Assembly: GCF_020921035.1 (NCBI RefSeq)
Contig: NC_063157.1
Span: forward strand, 18,735,777-18,799,776
From: Rhodamnia argentea
Lineage: Eukaryota > Streptophyta > Magnoliopsida > Myrtales > Myrtaceae
Length of the DNA stretch: 64,000 bases
Direction: 5' to 3'
A model generated the notes under the pieces. It was not told where the DNA came from. It saw only the letters and a program-made list of their open reading frames with translations, and searched no databases. Position numbers and translations under genes: made by a program. This document shows positions 42,313 through 54,118 of this stretch, one piece after another. Position 1 is the first letter of the stretch; each line of letters opens with the position of its first letter.

Positions 42313-44675
42313 ATGGCAGGAAAAGGGGAAGGGCCGGCGATCGGCATCGACCTGGGGACGACGTACTCGTGTGTCGGCGTCTTTCAACACGACAGGGTCG
42401 AGATCATCGCCAACGACCAGGGCAACAGGACGACGCCCTCCTACGTCGCCTTCACCGACACCGAGAGGCTGATCGGCGACGCCGCCAAGAACCAGGTCGC
42501 CATGAACCCCACGAACACCGTCTTCGGTGAGTGACCTCGTTTCTTACTCTGTTTCTTCGGTGGCTCGGTTTGGTCTCCGTTCTGCTGTTCATCGATGTCT
42601 CGTCGATCGTTTTGGTGTCGCGGTTATCCGATGTTCTTGATGTTTCCTGGTTTTTTCGGGAGGAATTTACCTATTTTTGGGCCGTTCGGATGGAGTTGGT
42701 TAGCTTTTGCTCATGTTAGCATAGACTATAGATGATGTAAGGATGGCTTAGTCGTGTGAGTTTTTTTCGCATTAAGATTGTGGAATTTGTCTTCCGACCT
42801 GGAGAGGGACCTCTGTTTGCCCGCTGTTTTGTTAACTGTAGTTTAGTTTTTACTGTTTCTTCTCATTCTGAAGTCCTAGTTCATCACGGTGTTGTTCTGT
42901 CGACCGATGCTGATATGGTAATTTCGATGTATTTGCCAGATGCGAAGCGGTTGATCGGGAGGAGATTCAGCGACCCTACGGTCCAGGGTGACATGAGGCA
43001 CTGGCCGTTCAAGGTCGTTGCTGGTCCTGGCGACAAGCCCATGATTGTCGTCAACTACAAGGGCGAAGAGAAGCAGTTTGCTGCGGAGGAAATCTCGTCC
43101 ATGGTCCTCACGAAGATGCGCGAGATCGCGGAGGCATATATCGGGACGAACATCAAGAATGCCGTCGTCACGGTCCCTGCCTACTTCAATGACTCGCAGA
43201 GGCAGGCCACGAAGGATGCCGGCGTCATTGCCGGCCTCAATGTTATGCGTATCATCAACGAACCGACTGCGGCGGCCATCGCCTATGGTCTTGACAAGAA
43301 GGCGACCAGCACTGGAGAGAAGAATGTGTTGATTTTTGATCTTGGGGGTGGTACTTTCGATGTTTCTCTGCTTACTATTGAAGAGGGTATCTTCGAAGTG
43401 AAGGCCACGGCTGGAGACACACATCTTGGCGGCGAGGACTTTGATAACCGAATGGTCAACCACTTTGTGCAGGAGTTTAAGAGGAAGCATAAGAAGGACA
43501 TCAGTGGAAATCCCAGAGCTCTGAGGAGATTGAGGACTGCTTGTGAAAGGGCGAAGAGGACTCTCTCCTCGACCGCTCAAACGACTATTGAGATCGACTC
43601 TCTTTACGAGGGTGTTGATTTTTATACCACCATCACTCGGGCCAGGTTCGAGGAGCTGAACATGGACCTCTTCAGGAAGTGTATGGAGCCCGTGGAGAAG
43701 TGCCTGAGAGATGCCAAGATGGACAAGGGCAACGTGCATGATGTTGTTCTTGTGGGTGGTTCTACTAGGATCCCCAAGGTGCAACAGCTACTGCAGGACT
43801 TCTTCAACGGGAAGGAGCTGTGCAAGAGCATCAACCCTGATGAGGCCGTGGCCTACGGGGCGGCGGTCCAAGCGGCAATTCTGAGTGGCGAGGGCAATGA
43901 GAAGGTGCAAGATATATTGCTCTTGGACGTTACTCCCCTCTCTCTTGGTTTGGAAACCGCCGGAGGTGTCATGACTGTCTTGATCCCGAGAAACACCACC
44001 GTACCCACCAAGAAGGAGCAGGTCTTCTCGACCTACTCAGACAACCAACCCGGCGTCCTCATCCAGGTTTACGAGGGTGAGAGAGCGAGAACCAGGGATA
44101 ACAACTTGCTGGGCAAGTTTGAGCTCTCGGGCATTCCTCCAGCTCCTAGGGGCGTTCCCCAGATTAACGTCTGCTTCGACATTGATGCTAACGGCATATT
44201 GAATGTCTCAGCTGAGGACAAGACCACCGGCCAGAAGAACAAGATCACGATCACGAACGACAAAGGAAGGCTGTCGAAGGAGGAGATTGAGAATATGGTG
44301 CAGGAAGCTGAGAAATACAAGGCCGAGGACGAGGAGCACAAGAAGAAGGTGGACGCGAAGAACGCACTTGAGAACTACGCCTACAACATGAGGAACACCA
44401 TCAAGGACGAGAAGATCAGCGCCAAGCTCCCCGCTGCGGACAAGAAGAAGATCGAGGATGCCATCGAGGAAGCTATCCACTGGTTGGACAGCAACCAGCT
44501 CGCCGAGGCGGATGAGTTCGAGGACAAGATGAAGGAGCTTGAAGGCATCTGCAACCCCATAATTGCGAAGATGTACCAAGGTGCTGGTCCGGACATGGGC
44601 GCCGGCGGGATGGATGAAGATGTTCCTCCTGCAGGGGGTAGCGGCGCTGGCCCCAAGATCGAGGAGGTCGATTAA
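42313..44675 (+). CDS. HSP70: Cytosolic HSP70 chaperone
   Basis: ATP-driven chaperone of cytosol and nucleus. Exons are 42313-42526 and 42940-44675, with a 413-base GT-AG intron splitting the codon for Asp72, the usual intron position in plant HSC70 genes. The product is 649 residues. Signatures are IDLGTTYS near residue 13, [14 protein letters not shown], and [14 protein letters not shown]; the linker [10 protein letters not shown] leads into the substrate-binding domain. The C-terminus is a Gly-rich lid tail ending EEVD, the dock for TPR co-chaperones and the mark of cytosolic members. It starts [14 protein letters not shown]. Exons are GC-rich at third positions, unlike the surroundings. 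The strong heat-shock element and TATA suggest heat induction. The intron is retained as an open frame from 42756, but that is not coding. Antisense ORFs up to 302 codons are shadows. Confidence 0.97.
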
Positions 44676-44946
44676 GGAGAGGTAGGGCCGATGTCTGAGG
44701 ATGCTAGGTGGTGGTGGTGGCGTATCTGAGATTTTTATTTTTCCCTTCGTGTTTAAGTGGTAATTTTGGGTTTCTTTCGAGTCGTGGAAGAAACCTTAAT
44801 CGTTGAAGGTCGTGCTGTTTCTCTTTTTTAATGTTTTTTTCGTAAAATCTTGAAAGTTATGTAATGTTTGGTTTTCACACTGGACGAGTGGATGTTATAT
44901 GGACAGCTCAATTATCCCTTGTACATGTGTCAGTCCACTAGAATGA
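44676..44946 (+). other. HSP70: HSP70 3'UTR and downstream flank
   Basis: T/G-rich sequence typical of plant 3'UTRs ('gtgtttaagtgg', 'gtaatgtttgg'), with no AATAAA. The Mutator-like element begins at 44,956, so the transcript end and the element are close; an AATAAA-containing phrase first appears inside the element at about 45,157. Confidence 0.5.
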
Positions 44947-44955
44947 ATTGAGTTG
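44947..44955. repeat. Target-site duplication, left (ATTGAGTTG)
   Basis: ATTGAGTTG is repeated exactly at 51471-51479. Nine bases is the duplication length of the Mutator superfamily, and the pair brackets the two inverted repeats precisely. Confidence 0.85.
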
Positions 44956-45375
44956 GTAAAAATTTTAAAAAAAAAGTCCTAAATGCTTTTATTTTTTTTA
45001 AAAAGAATTTAAAGTAGATTTTATTTCAAATAAGGGATCGTAATGTCTAATCTTGTTTTAATTAGAGGCCTGAGTTCACCAGCTGGTCAAATGTTCATAG
45101 GCGCATATGATATTTCCGGCAACCGGCATAGGGGCATTTTTGTCCAAATCTTTTTGAATAAAGTAAAAGTCTAACTTCAAGTTAAAAATCCAAAAACCTT
45201 CGCACCTTCTTCTCCCCACGTTTATCGGCAAAAGAGATTGTTGCTTGAACGAGGAAGCATTATCACAGCAAGCACCGTTGGGTTGGTGGCCTGCAACCAG
45301 GCGGCGGCGTGAATCGAACGGCAGCGATGGCGCCGGCGACGGTCAAGGGGCAAAGGATTTTGAAAGAGGCTCTAA
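44956..45375. repeat. Left terminal inverted repeat of the MULE
   Basis: It aligns, inverted, with 51,005-51,470. Shared phrases are 'tttcaaataagggat', 'gctggtcaaatgttc', 'ggggcatttttg', 'ttgttgc(t/c)tga', 'cagcaagcaccg' and 'aaaggattttgaaag'. It is slightly shorter than the right repeat, which has one extra ~40-base unit of 'ttgtttcaaataa'. Confidence 0.8.
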
Positions 45376-45380
45376 AACCC

Positions 45381-48000
45381 ACATTTTCTTAACCAATGGC
45401 TGCTACATCTCGTCTCATTTACAAGCTTCTGATCCTCGTTGGTGACTTTCAGAACATACGCGCTTCATTTTCTCATGGTCTGGAGTTAGAAGTCCAGTTG
45501 TGCGCAGGTGAGTTCCATAGTGGCTATGCTGGTTGCTCTTAGAATGAAAACATACATTGAATTTCAAGTAGTGTTGGTGAAGGTTGAGTTGATGATTTAG
45601 ATACATATTTGCTCTTATTGTGATGGATTGAAGCGAGTCGCTAGTTTAAACTTGTGTATAAACTACACGAGCAAATCGCATACAACATGCTCGACGGAAT
45701 GCTTGAACCGAGCCTATATAGATTATACATACTTGCTCTTTTGGGTATTTTTGTTTGCTTGTCGATTTGGTTCTGGCTTCTTTGCTGACCAAGACCGATT
45801 GGAACCTTCACAGTGCAAAAAAATAAAAAAAGGGCTTGAACATCTTATCTTAAGGCATAATAGACATTACACATGATCTCAAATAAGTTTTATATATTGG
45901 TTTTAAAACTTTATGGATCTGTAAGTAGAAAACAGAAAATCATTGCTGCATTTGGCCAAACTTCACACCGGTTTTCCATTATAGATTTCTATATGTCCGG
46001 TTTTAAAATGACGTGTGTAGATAATAGTATGGTAGAGTCTATGCATTGCTTGTAGACTTTCCTTATTAGTGGTCATAACTTTCTTGTTAGGAGTGTAGAA
46101 ACTTTTTTGTTTTGCTCTATTAGCTACAATCTATTGATGACAATTTATGATTTTGCTGCAGACTCCAAAAGATAAGCCCTCTTTTGCTTTAGAAGCAAAG
46201 CGCAGTGAAGTGCGAAAGGGACTTCAAGATTTAGCATCAGAGGCATCATTGAATATGTCTTTAGATGCTAGTATATCTGCTTCTGGAAAAATAATATCAT
46301 CTAACATGGAGAAGACAATGTCAGACTTACTTGTTTGATCATTTAGATGGATGCAACATATGTTTCTCAAGCTATTAAATCAAGATGGATATGCTAATTG
46401 AAATGTAATGAGGTAGAGCTGCTTGACTATAGCACTGGAGCTGCAGAATGGAGCACCATTGCGAATGAAGTTCTCTATTTGTGCATGTGGTGATGCTGAT
46501 TGTATTGAAGTTTGTGATATTCAATATCTGCCTGCATTAAGATTAGATAGAAACGGTCCATGAAGGAGCTGAGATTGTCACCTAAGGTTGTGTTAGAATG
46601 GGCTGTGATCAATGGAGCTTTCTATTGAGTGTTGTGCTATGCACACAAATTGAAATTGTAAACTTATATGTGATTGTCTCTTTTTGTGATGCAAATATTA
46701 AAGTTCAATAAATGTAAGTGTTTAAAGATGAGTTGTTGATGATCAATACTTTCCTATCGTTTGATACCATACAAATTTCACAGTCCTTTTTCGGTTTGGA
46801 TTCAATAGAACCTGTGTTTTAGTGATGCTTGTGAATTCAAATGCACAATACTGCCCGACTGAGAAATTCTTTTTCAAGTACTTAGCTGTTTTTTTTTAAA
46901 GACCCGGGATATTATTCGCAAGAGAATTTGGTATTGAATATGTTTAACTCCACAATGCAGTTCTCGGGCCACTAGTGAGTCTTATGATATAGCAGAGGAA
47001 AGAAAGTTCAGGAAAGGATATGCAAAAAAAATATTGCACTTCCTTGCACATCATCCATCTTCACTTGCCAAACTATCGCTCTAAATAACATAACAATTCT
47101 ATATTGTGATACATAGTTCACATATGGAATAGATACGTCTTACACAATACCAAAAGCACATGCATACACGTATATCTGGCAAGCATTCCCCTTTACACAG
47201 AATCTGAAAATGGAAAATCCGAATCGTATCGTTAAGAGCTCAGTGACTCAGAGGTAAATCTTCAAGTGTCTTCCCTTGCTCCGGAAAGACGAAAGTGGGA
47301 AAAACTCTCATGGCTCTATAAAATTTTAAATCGCATGTAAGTAAGTTACTCGGAAACGAACATTACTACGCAATTGGAAAACTGACCTTCCTAGATAAAA
47401 TCACTTCAACTAAAGTTATCCCTGCAAGAATGAACCTGCCAAAAACCTGTAAATAAAGCATCAAAATCTTTAGTGGCTTGTGTGCCGTGTAAATATTAAT
47501 TTCGATAAGCAAGCCATATGCAATATAATTCAAGTGCATAACAATGAAAATGTGCATAGGAAGGTTCATGCAGCTACTTTAAGAGATTCTTGGCATTGAA
47601 AAGAGATCTTTTAAAGAATCGTCTAGAACAAAGCTACTCATCTCCCCAACAAAAGCCAGCAGCCCCAATTGCATATGCACATTTGCATTTCACAGCTTCA
47701 ACTACTTGCTTTGCATCTTCATATCCCTTATCATGCCAAAAAAGAGAAACATGACCCCATGTAGACTTACTTCATTGATGGAAAAGAGAAACATCACAAA
47801 CATCCCAAAAAGTTATTGATCTTGTTGGTATTGCATATCTCAAAAAGTTGATCATCTTTGACCATTTTCTTGTTTAAGTCTTCACGTCCTCCTCTTTACC
47901 TACAGTTGAATTAAGAATTAAATTAGATAGTCAAAACAAAGTCAAGCACAAGAACACATTTATCACAAAGTCAAGCATAGATGGATACTTGCATCTTCTC
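45381..48000. other. MULE interior without transposase
   Basis: No known gene. At 46,163-46,338 an exon-like stretch follows 'tttgctgcag' and is open for 58 codons (TPKDKPSFALEAKRSEVRKG..., then SLNMSLDASIS) to a TGA. It is rich in Ser/Lys/Glu and looks like the last exon of a gene I cannot name. If real, it would be a captured host fragment or the element's own second gene. The rest (46,340-48,000) is AT-rich with no signal. Confidence 0.4.
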
Positions 48001-48136
48001 TCTTCTCATAGATGATATTGAGCTTTCCATGTTGCTAAAAAATGACGCAAGCGGTTCAGCAGTCTCGGTTGGTGATGTTGGGGCTAATGGAGTGCTTCTA
48101 CCACATCTTGCAAGAATGAGGCGGATGTAGAATTTG

Positions 48137-50235
48137 CTAGGGCAGTTGATGTTGCCGCCATTGTTGTTGTTGATGTAGCCGATGGACTAACCCACCGCAT
48201 TTCCTGTTATGACCTAACCCACCGCATTTCCCACAAGTGATTGTGGTATTCTGTCTCTTCAATTTGGTTCTCACGGGTTCTTGCACAACTTTCTTCTTCC
48301 TCTTCTTTAAATTGTTATCATTTATTTCATTCACCGACTTTGTTCTTTGTTTCTTCTTTCTACCAACTTTCTTAGGCACATCTGGTGGGAGTAGATGCTC
48401 TCTAGCAGGCCATGTGTCCTTGGAATCTATAGCATGCACAACATGGCTATAAGTTCGCACGAATGTTTTCACACTGAAACATGTGTGAACCCATTTTTCA
48501 GGTCGTTCCTTCAAGTATACAAGAGTCGCCATGGCATGACAACAAGGGATCCCACTAATGTCCCATCTTCCGTAGCTACAAGTTTTCTGTCTTATATTAA
48601 CTACCCTCTTGTCTCCATATGATCCACTCAATTCAAATTCATCCTCTCCATTCAATGTAGGAATCCACGATGCTGAATTTTTTTTTTGAAGATCTAATGT
48701 CTCCCGAATCTTAGGACAAATCACACCATTGTAGTTGGCCACTCCATCTCTTTGGTTTTGAATCATTTCCATGAGTTGCACTCTTATAGCTTCAAGCAAC
48801 GTGATGATAGGCTTGTCTCTAGCATCAATGATGCTCTTGTTGAAGCTTTCGCATCAATTATTCAAGGAAGCATCGCATTTTGAGTTTGTTCTAAAGTGGG
48901 ACTTGCTCCATTGCACTTAAGGCCTCTGGGACAACCAATCATAAGCTTTTTCATTAACCGCCTTAAGCTCTTCCATTGCCAAGTCGAAATCACATACCCT
49001 CGTTGCCATGGCTGCCTTCCAAACCAAAAGTTTAAGTCCTAGTCCTTTGTGATGCAACTTGAAGTTCTCATAAAGATGCCTCAAGCAAAATCTATGTTCT
49101 ACTTCGGGCATCAAATTAGCTAGTGCTTGCACCAATCCCTTTTGCTTATCACACATGAAAGTCCAAGACTTTGAATTTGCTGGGTCTATAATCCCCAAAT
49201 CTTCTGCGATCGTACTAATAAACCAATGCCATGTCTTGTATGTTTCTTGTCCCATGACTATCCATGCAAATGGATACATCTGATCATTTCCATCTAGGCC
49301 TATAGCTGCTAGAAGTATACCTTTATAGCCCGATGACAAATGACAACCATCAAACCCCACAAAGCGCCTACATCCTTCTAGAAAACCCCTTCTCAATGCA
49401 TCTAGACATATATAGACTTCTTCAAACTTAAATTGGTTTTGACATTGCTCACTCTTGATTACACAAGCGGATCCAGCGTTGGAATCAATAAGTGCTTGGC
49501 AATACCTTCTAAGCATCCCAAATTGCTCCTTCTCATTCCCCATGACCATACTAATAGCTTTAACCCCGGCTCTGGAGATCATTGTCCTGGACAACTTCAA
49601 AACATTCTCAGACTCCTTTTTTTTCTTCATTGAATCACTTAGTCACGTTGGATTATTCCTCAACCGATCACAATACTTGTTTGCCAGCCATTTAGAGCTC
49701 ACTTGAGGAACATGTAGAATGTATGAACAGGGTTGAAGGTTTTAACTTGTAAAGTCTACTCCCTCCGCACTTTGGAGGCATATATAAGCCAACGACAATC
49801 GTCAGAACATACTGCCCTCAACCTATTTGGCACATTTTTAGTGAACCTCACCTGTTTCCCATTTTTAATAGCATAATTTCTAACTACTCCTCTAAACTCT
49901 TTAGCATTGCTAAAGCACATCTCCAACTTGAAGGTAGGATTCTCCATATCCACCTCAGCATCAAACTTAGGATGTATATACTCAACTTGACTACCCATAT
50001 TCAGGAAATCTACATTATCGGATAATGTATCTACATACAACATGATGTTTCCAACCTTCGTATCCCTCTGCATTGAACTGCCTTCTATACTTCGTACATT
50101 TCTTCCGTATAACTCGTTGAGATCAATAATCGTAAACCCATCTTCTTCAACACCCTCAAGACACCTATCGGACGTGGAATAATTCACTTCTTCACATCCA
50201 TGACTTGGTGCAAATGGAAGAAGAAAAAACATCAA
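48137..50235 (-). pseudogene. MURA-like transposase, broken
   Basis: Read right to left: residues around 49,930-49,760 form the MuDR DNA-binding domain (FSNAKEFRGVVRNYAIKNGK ... CRWLIYASK). 49,630-48,917 forms the MULE DDE domain, with FVGFDGCHLSSGYKG, the second acidic site in FMCDKQKGLVQ, and HRFCLRHLYENFK. 48,799-48,200 forms a SWIM zinc finger (CSYGRWDISGIPCCHA) and a CCHC-like knuckle (CGKCGGLGHNRKC) after a basic linker. The normal single protein is interrupted by a stop and a frameshift between 49,756 and 49,630 and by two in-frame stops between 48,917 and 48,800. Catalytic residues are still recognisable, so inactivation is not ancient. It is not expected to make a full-length enzyme. 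Confidence 0.88.
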
Positions 50236-51004
50236 GTTGCAATTACAATCCTCATCACAAGCATGTGCGGGTCATACAATAAATCAGCCCTTCAAAGTGC
50301 AATTTTCATTCTTGAAACACTTCACCTTATCCTTCCCATTCATGAACAACATCCTCATGAAATCTGTCAAAACAGATCTCATAGCACGGCATTTTGACAT
50401 ATGCGGAAGAATAACATATTAAAATATTTGGACCATCAACAAATATTTAAGAAACGAAAACCACGAACACAATAAACAAAATGAAAATAGTAAATAGTGG
50501 ACCACGAACAAATATTTGTGTAAACGACAAAACATTACCAAAAAAAAAAAAAACATGTTCAAAGTAGTAAATATTTGATAAACATGGACCACGAACGACA
50601 CATAGGGACCACGACCACAACAAATACAATTAGAAAATGCATAATAAATAAAACTTGTCACTAGAAAATGAAACTCACTTCCATCGATGCTGCTGCTATC
50701 AGTGTCACATTCCACCACATGCTCATTCTTTATGGACATGTTACTCAACAGGTGTAATGGCCTTGTCTTGGATGAACGAAGTACCAATTGAACCAACTTA
50801 GGAAACAAACCTTTATAAAAACGAAAGAAATTAGAGGATTTAGGAAAATTAGGGTTTTTGATTTGTAGATCCACTTCTGGAAGAAAACCGACCTCGGTTG
50901 AATTACAAAAGCAAAATGAAGGACACAATCGAAATGATTGTTGAATTGGGAGGGCGAAGACTTTGTATGAACTCTAGGAGCGAGTTTTTCCTTTCGGTTT
51001 CTTT

Positions 51005-51470
51005 CAAAATCCTTCACCCTTTGATCATCTTGGTTGTCGCCGCCGCCCGATTCACACCGCCTCATGGTCATTGGCCGCTAACGCTCGCCGGTGCTTGCTG
51101 CAGTAACACTTCCTCAGGCAACAATTTCTTTCGATGATGAACGTGCGTTGGAGAAGAACGTGGGTGGGTTGAAGAAAGAAAATGAACGCTTGTTTTGAGT
51201 GTTTTAATTTAAAGTTTTGACTTTTTCTTATTTAAATTTGTTTGTTCAAAAATGCCCTTGTTCCAATCGCCTGAAATATCATGTGTTCACCGGCCGACGA
51301 ATATTTGACCGGCCGGCAAGCTCAAGCCCTTATTTGAAACATAGTTGGACACTTCAAACCCTTAATTGAAACAAGAATTGACACTTCGGGTTTTTATTTG
51401 AAACAAGATCCACTCGGGCCCTTTTTTGAAAAAAATGAGGACACTTGGGACCCCTTTTTGAAATTTTCCC
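51005..51470. repeat. Right terminal inverted repeat of the MULE
   Basis: Inverted counterpart of 44,956-45,375. Near its outer end a ~40-base unit ('tttgaaacaag' with 'gacacttcg' or 'gacacttgg') is repeated three to four times in tandem. Inner phrases include 'accggccggc' and 'tatcatgtgttcacc'. Confidence 0.8.
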
Positions 51471-51479
51471 ATTGAGTTG
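51471..51479. repeat. Target-site duplication, right (ATTGAGTTG)
   Basis: Exact repeat of 44947-44955. Confidence 0.85.
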
Positions 51480-51593
51480 GGTTCTAAATGGATCAATTTT
51501 TGATCCAAAAAAATGGATCAATTAAAATAGATTTACTTAATTTGTTTTGCAATGTAAATTTAGTGATTTATATTTGACATAATTCATTAGCTT

Positions 51594-51760
51594 CATAACA
51601 TATTTTCATTATGTTTGATATAATTGCTGGCTATATCTGTTGTTCCATTTTTATCTACAAAAAAAAGTATGATTTAGAAAAACGAATCCATAACATATTT
51701 TCACCGTGTTTGATATAATTGCTGGCTATATCTCGTTGTTCCATTTTCATCTATTAGACT
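51594..51760. repeat. ~100-bp direct repeat
   Basis: 'cataacatattttca' followed by 'tgtttgatataattgctggc' and 'tgttccatttt' occurs at ~51,594-51,655 and again at ~51,690-51,750. It is intergenic and non-coding. Confidence 0.6.
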
Positions 51761-52156
51761 AATATAATTGCGATCCATTTACAAATGATGCTTGAGAAGT
51801 TGTAGGTTGTGGAAAAAAATGGGTTGAAAATGGGTCGAGTTAAAATTCATTTTTGAATAGGTTTTATAAGTCTAAATTTATATTAGACTCACTTTTTAAA
51901 TCTACTGAATTCATATATGGCTCAAATAAATAAAAGTGGGTTAAAGATTCGTATTAATACCCCTAATCCGAAGCCTTGTGCAATTCATATTGGCTATGAA
52001 GAGGCAGCCCTAGGATCGCATCTATTGCCTCTAGAACGTTAACCTAGATGCAACTTGAGCATACCCCATAGCCCAAGGGAGACGACAAATCCATTGTCAT
52101 TGTAGCGGACTTGTAGTTAAATAGTATAAAGCGAAAGAGAGGAATTTTAATATATT

Positions 52157-53252
52157 TCGATATATCATAATGAATTATATTAAGTTTATTTATAGGCTTT
52201 ATGAGATCACTATCTAAGGAAATAGACAAAGATAATATCAATTATAATTAAACAAGGATATTCATTATTAAAGGAGATATACGCATAATCCTAAAAGATA
52301 TGCTGAATCAATTAAATGTCCTAATATTGCTAACATCCCCCCTCAAACGCAAGGTGAGTTGAATCAACTTGAGCTTGAAAACAATCTAAATAGTGTCCAA
52401 AATGAATTTTCGATCGCCATGAAATTAGATAGAGGAAATGGTCGAAATCGGCTCTAAACAACGTTGGGCATGATGGAGCCAGGCTCCATTGATGAAGAGA
52501 TTTTAATATGTTGATTATTTGACGGCGTTGAGTCCGGTGGTAAGGTTGACTTCTCAAAATGACACGCGAACCGTCGAGAATCGGAGGGAAACAACAAGCG
52601 GTCGATTTGGCTGGCTTGTGAAAAAGAAATTGAGAGATGCGGCTTATACGATCGGCATTGTAGCATCAAGCGGCCTATACGAATGGCTTGAAAAATAGTT
52701 ATCGAGCGATGTAGTCGATTTGGGTGGCTTGTGAAACAAGAATTGGTGAGACGCAGCTTATACGACTGGCGTTGTAGCATCAAGCGGCCTATACGACCGG
52801 CTTGAAAAATAGTTATCGAGCGATGTGGCCTATGCAGCTTGGATCGAAAGAAGAGCCACCTACGTGAAAAATACTCGACAAGGCGATGTGTCGCCAATAT
52901 TGTAACATGATCACCATGGTGCTTGATCACATGAATGAAGCACTCCGATGAACACTATCGAGAGGCGATAATGGATTTATTTTACTATGGATGCATGGGA
53001 TGCAAGTAGAGTGATAAAACTGAAAAATAAAATTGAAAATTTTCTAGGATGCATCGGCTGCACTAGGGTTTACCAAGAAAAGTAGGTTCTGTTACCAAGC
53101 ATAATGAATTACATCAAGCCTATTTATAGGCTTTATGATATCACTATCTAAGGAAATAAATAAAGATAATATCAATTATAATCAAACAAGGATATGCATT
53201 ATGAAAGGAGATATATGCATAATCCTAAAAGATATCTTGAATCAACTAAGGG
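52157..53252. mobile_element. Degenerate element with 165-bp direct terminal repeats
   Basis: Two direct repeats, 52,157-52,320 and 53,095-53,252, share 'ataatgaattat', 'tataggctttatga', 'tcactatctaaggaaata' and 'ataatcctaaaagatat'. Just inside the left one is 'acatcccccctcaaac', seen at copia-like element borders. The interior contains two tandem units of ~114 bases (52,600-52,712 and 52,713-52,828) with 'catcaagcggcctatacga' and 'gaaaaatagttatcgagcga'. No protein domain is present. It may be a small non-autonomous LTR-type element or a copia remnant. Confidence 0.5.
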
Positions 53253-54118
53253 TTTGTTTGGTAATGATTCTCATTCTTTGATTATGTTCTCCGGAACAAA
53301 AAAGGATGAAAAACATGTTTGGTAACAGAAATGATTCTGATTCTGTTCCCGGGAAAAATTTTGGAGTAAACACTAGAATAAAAAAAAATTGATTCTGAAA
53401 AAAAGAATCACTTTTGAGAATCACAAAAAAAATCAAAGTTTCAGTTCTTTTAAAAAGATCAAGTCCACGTTAGCTTTCATGTGGACTTCTAAACTTAAAA
53501 AAAAAAATTAAAATTAGATTTGAAAATTTACTAAAAGATAATTTTTAATTACATTTTTAAAAAAATTAAATTTAAAAATCAGCTTTAAAATTTATCAAAA
53601 AAATAGGAGGGGAATTAAAAAAGTTAATTATTTTTTTTTATTTTTTTTAAAAGATGAAAAATTTTAAAAAAAATTTATTGCCACCTAATTGTTCTTGAGA
53701 ACAGAAATTTTATATAATTACCAAACGCGTTTCTGTTCCGGTATTAGAAATTTTAGGATTTTTTTCCAATTTAATTTTTTTTTAAAAAATATTTACAAAA
53801 ATATATTTTTTTAAAAATATGTACGGATTTGGGTCTCGCTCGGAAGTGAAGGTGCAGAACGGGCTGGTGAGCAGGGAGGGGGGTGGGGCCCAACCCCCCT
53901 TTGCTCTACGGTTGAACCGCTGAGCGAATGGGGGTGGGCCTCGGCCATCTTCGCCTTTTTTGGAGCTTCCCCCCACCACCCTCGATTGCTATGCCAGGGG
54001 AGGCCCCCCCGTAAATATTTACTGTTTTAGGAATTTAAAATGAAATTTTGGGAAAATAACAAAAAAAAAGGTTATCAAATAGACAACACGAAAAGCGCGG
54101 GCCGGATTTGACCTGATT
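53253..54118. other. MITE-like sequence with a GC-rich insert
   Basis: 53,253 starts 'ggtttgtttggtaatgattc', and near 53,712-53,740 the inverted counterpart 'aattaccaaacgcgtttctg' appears, so 53,251-53,760 looks like a MITE. Immediately after, 53,830-54,010 is a G/C-rich block ('gggtggggcccaacccccct') of unknown origin. No gene seen. Confidence 0.4.

Larger units (their letters stand above)
44956..51470. mobile_element. Full-length Mutator-like element (MULE), 6.5 kb
   Basis: 6,515 bases between perfect 9-bp duplications. The ends are GTAAAAATTTTAA on the left and, inverted, GGGAAAATTTCAA on the right, and similarity continues inwards for over 400 bases. The right half carries a MURA-like transposase on the minus strand (48,137-50,235), now broken. 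The left 2.6 kb (45,380-48,000) is not transposase and may be captured or former second-gene sequence. No second ORF of known type (MURB, ULP1-like) is recognisable. Nothing else appears inserted in it. Confidence 0.88.

Noticed and set aside
42756..42939. N-terminal extension of the HSP70 second ORF
   Set aside because: The frame is open by chance in the intron. The conserved HSP70 N-terminus lies in exon 1 (42313-42526) and joins at Asp72.
42876..43784. 302-codon open frame antisense to HSP70
   Set aside because: Long antisense frames opposite HSP70 are a well-known result of its codon bias. There is no start context, splice logic or family match.
48737..48799. Separate gene starting at 48,799 on the minus strand
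   Set aside because: It starts at a TTG inside the transposase; the DDE and SWIM parts share the same frame and are split only by nonsense codons.
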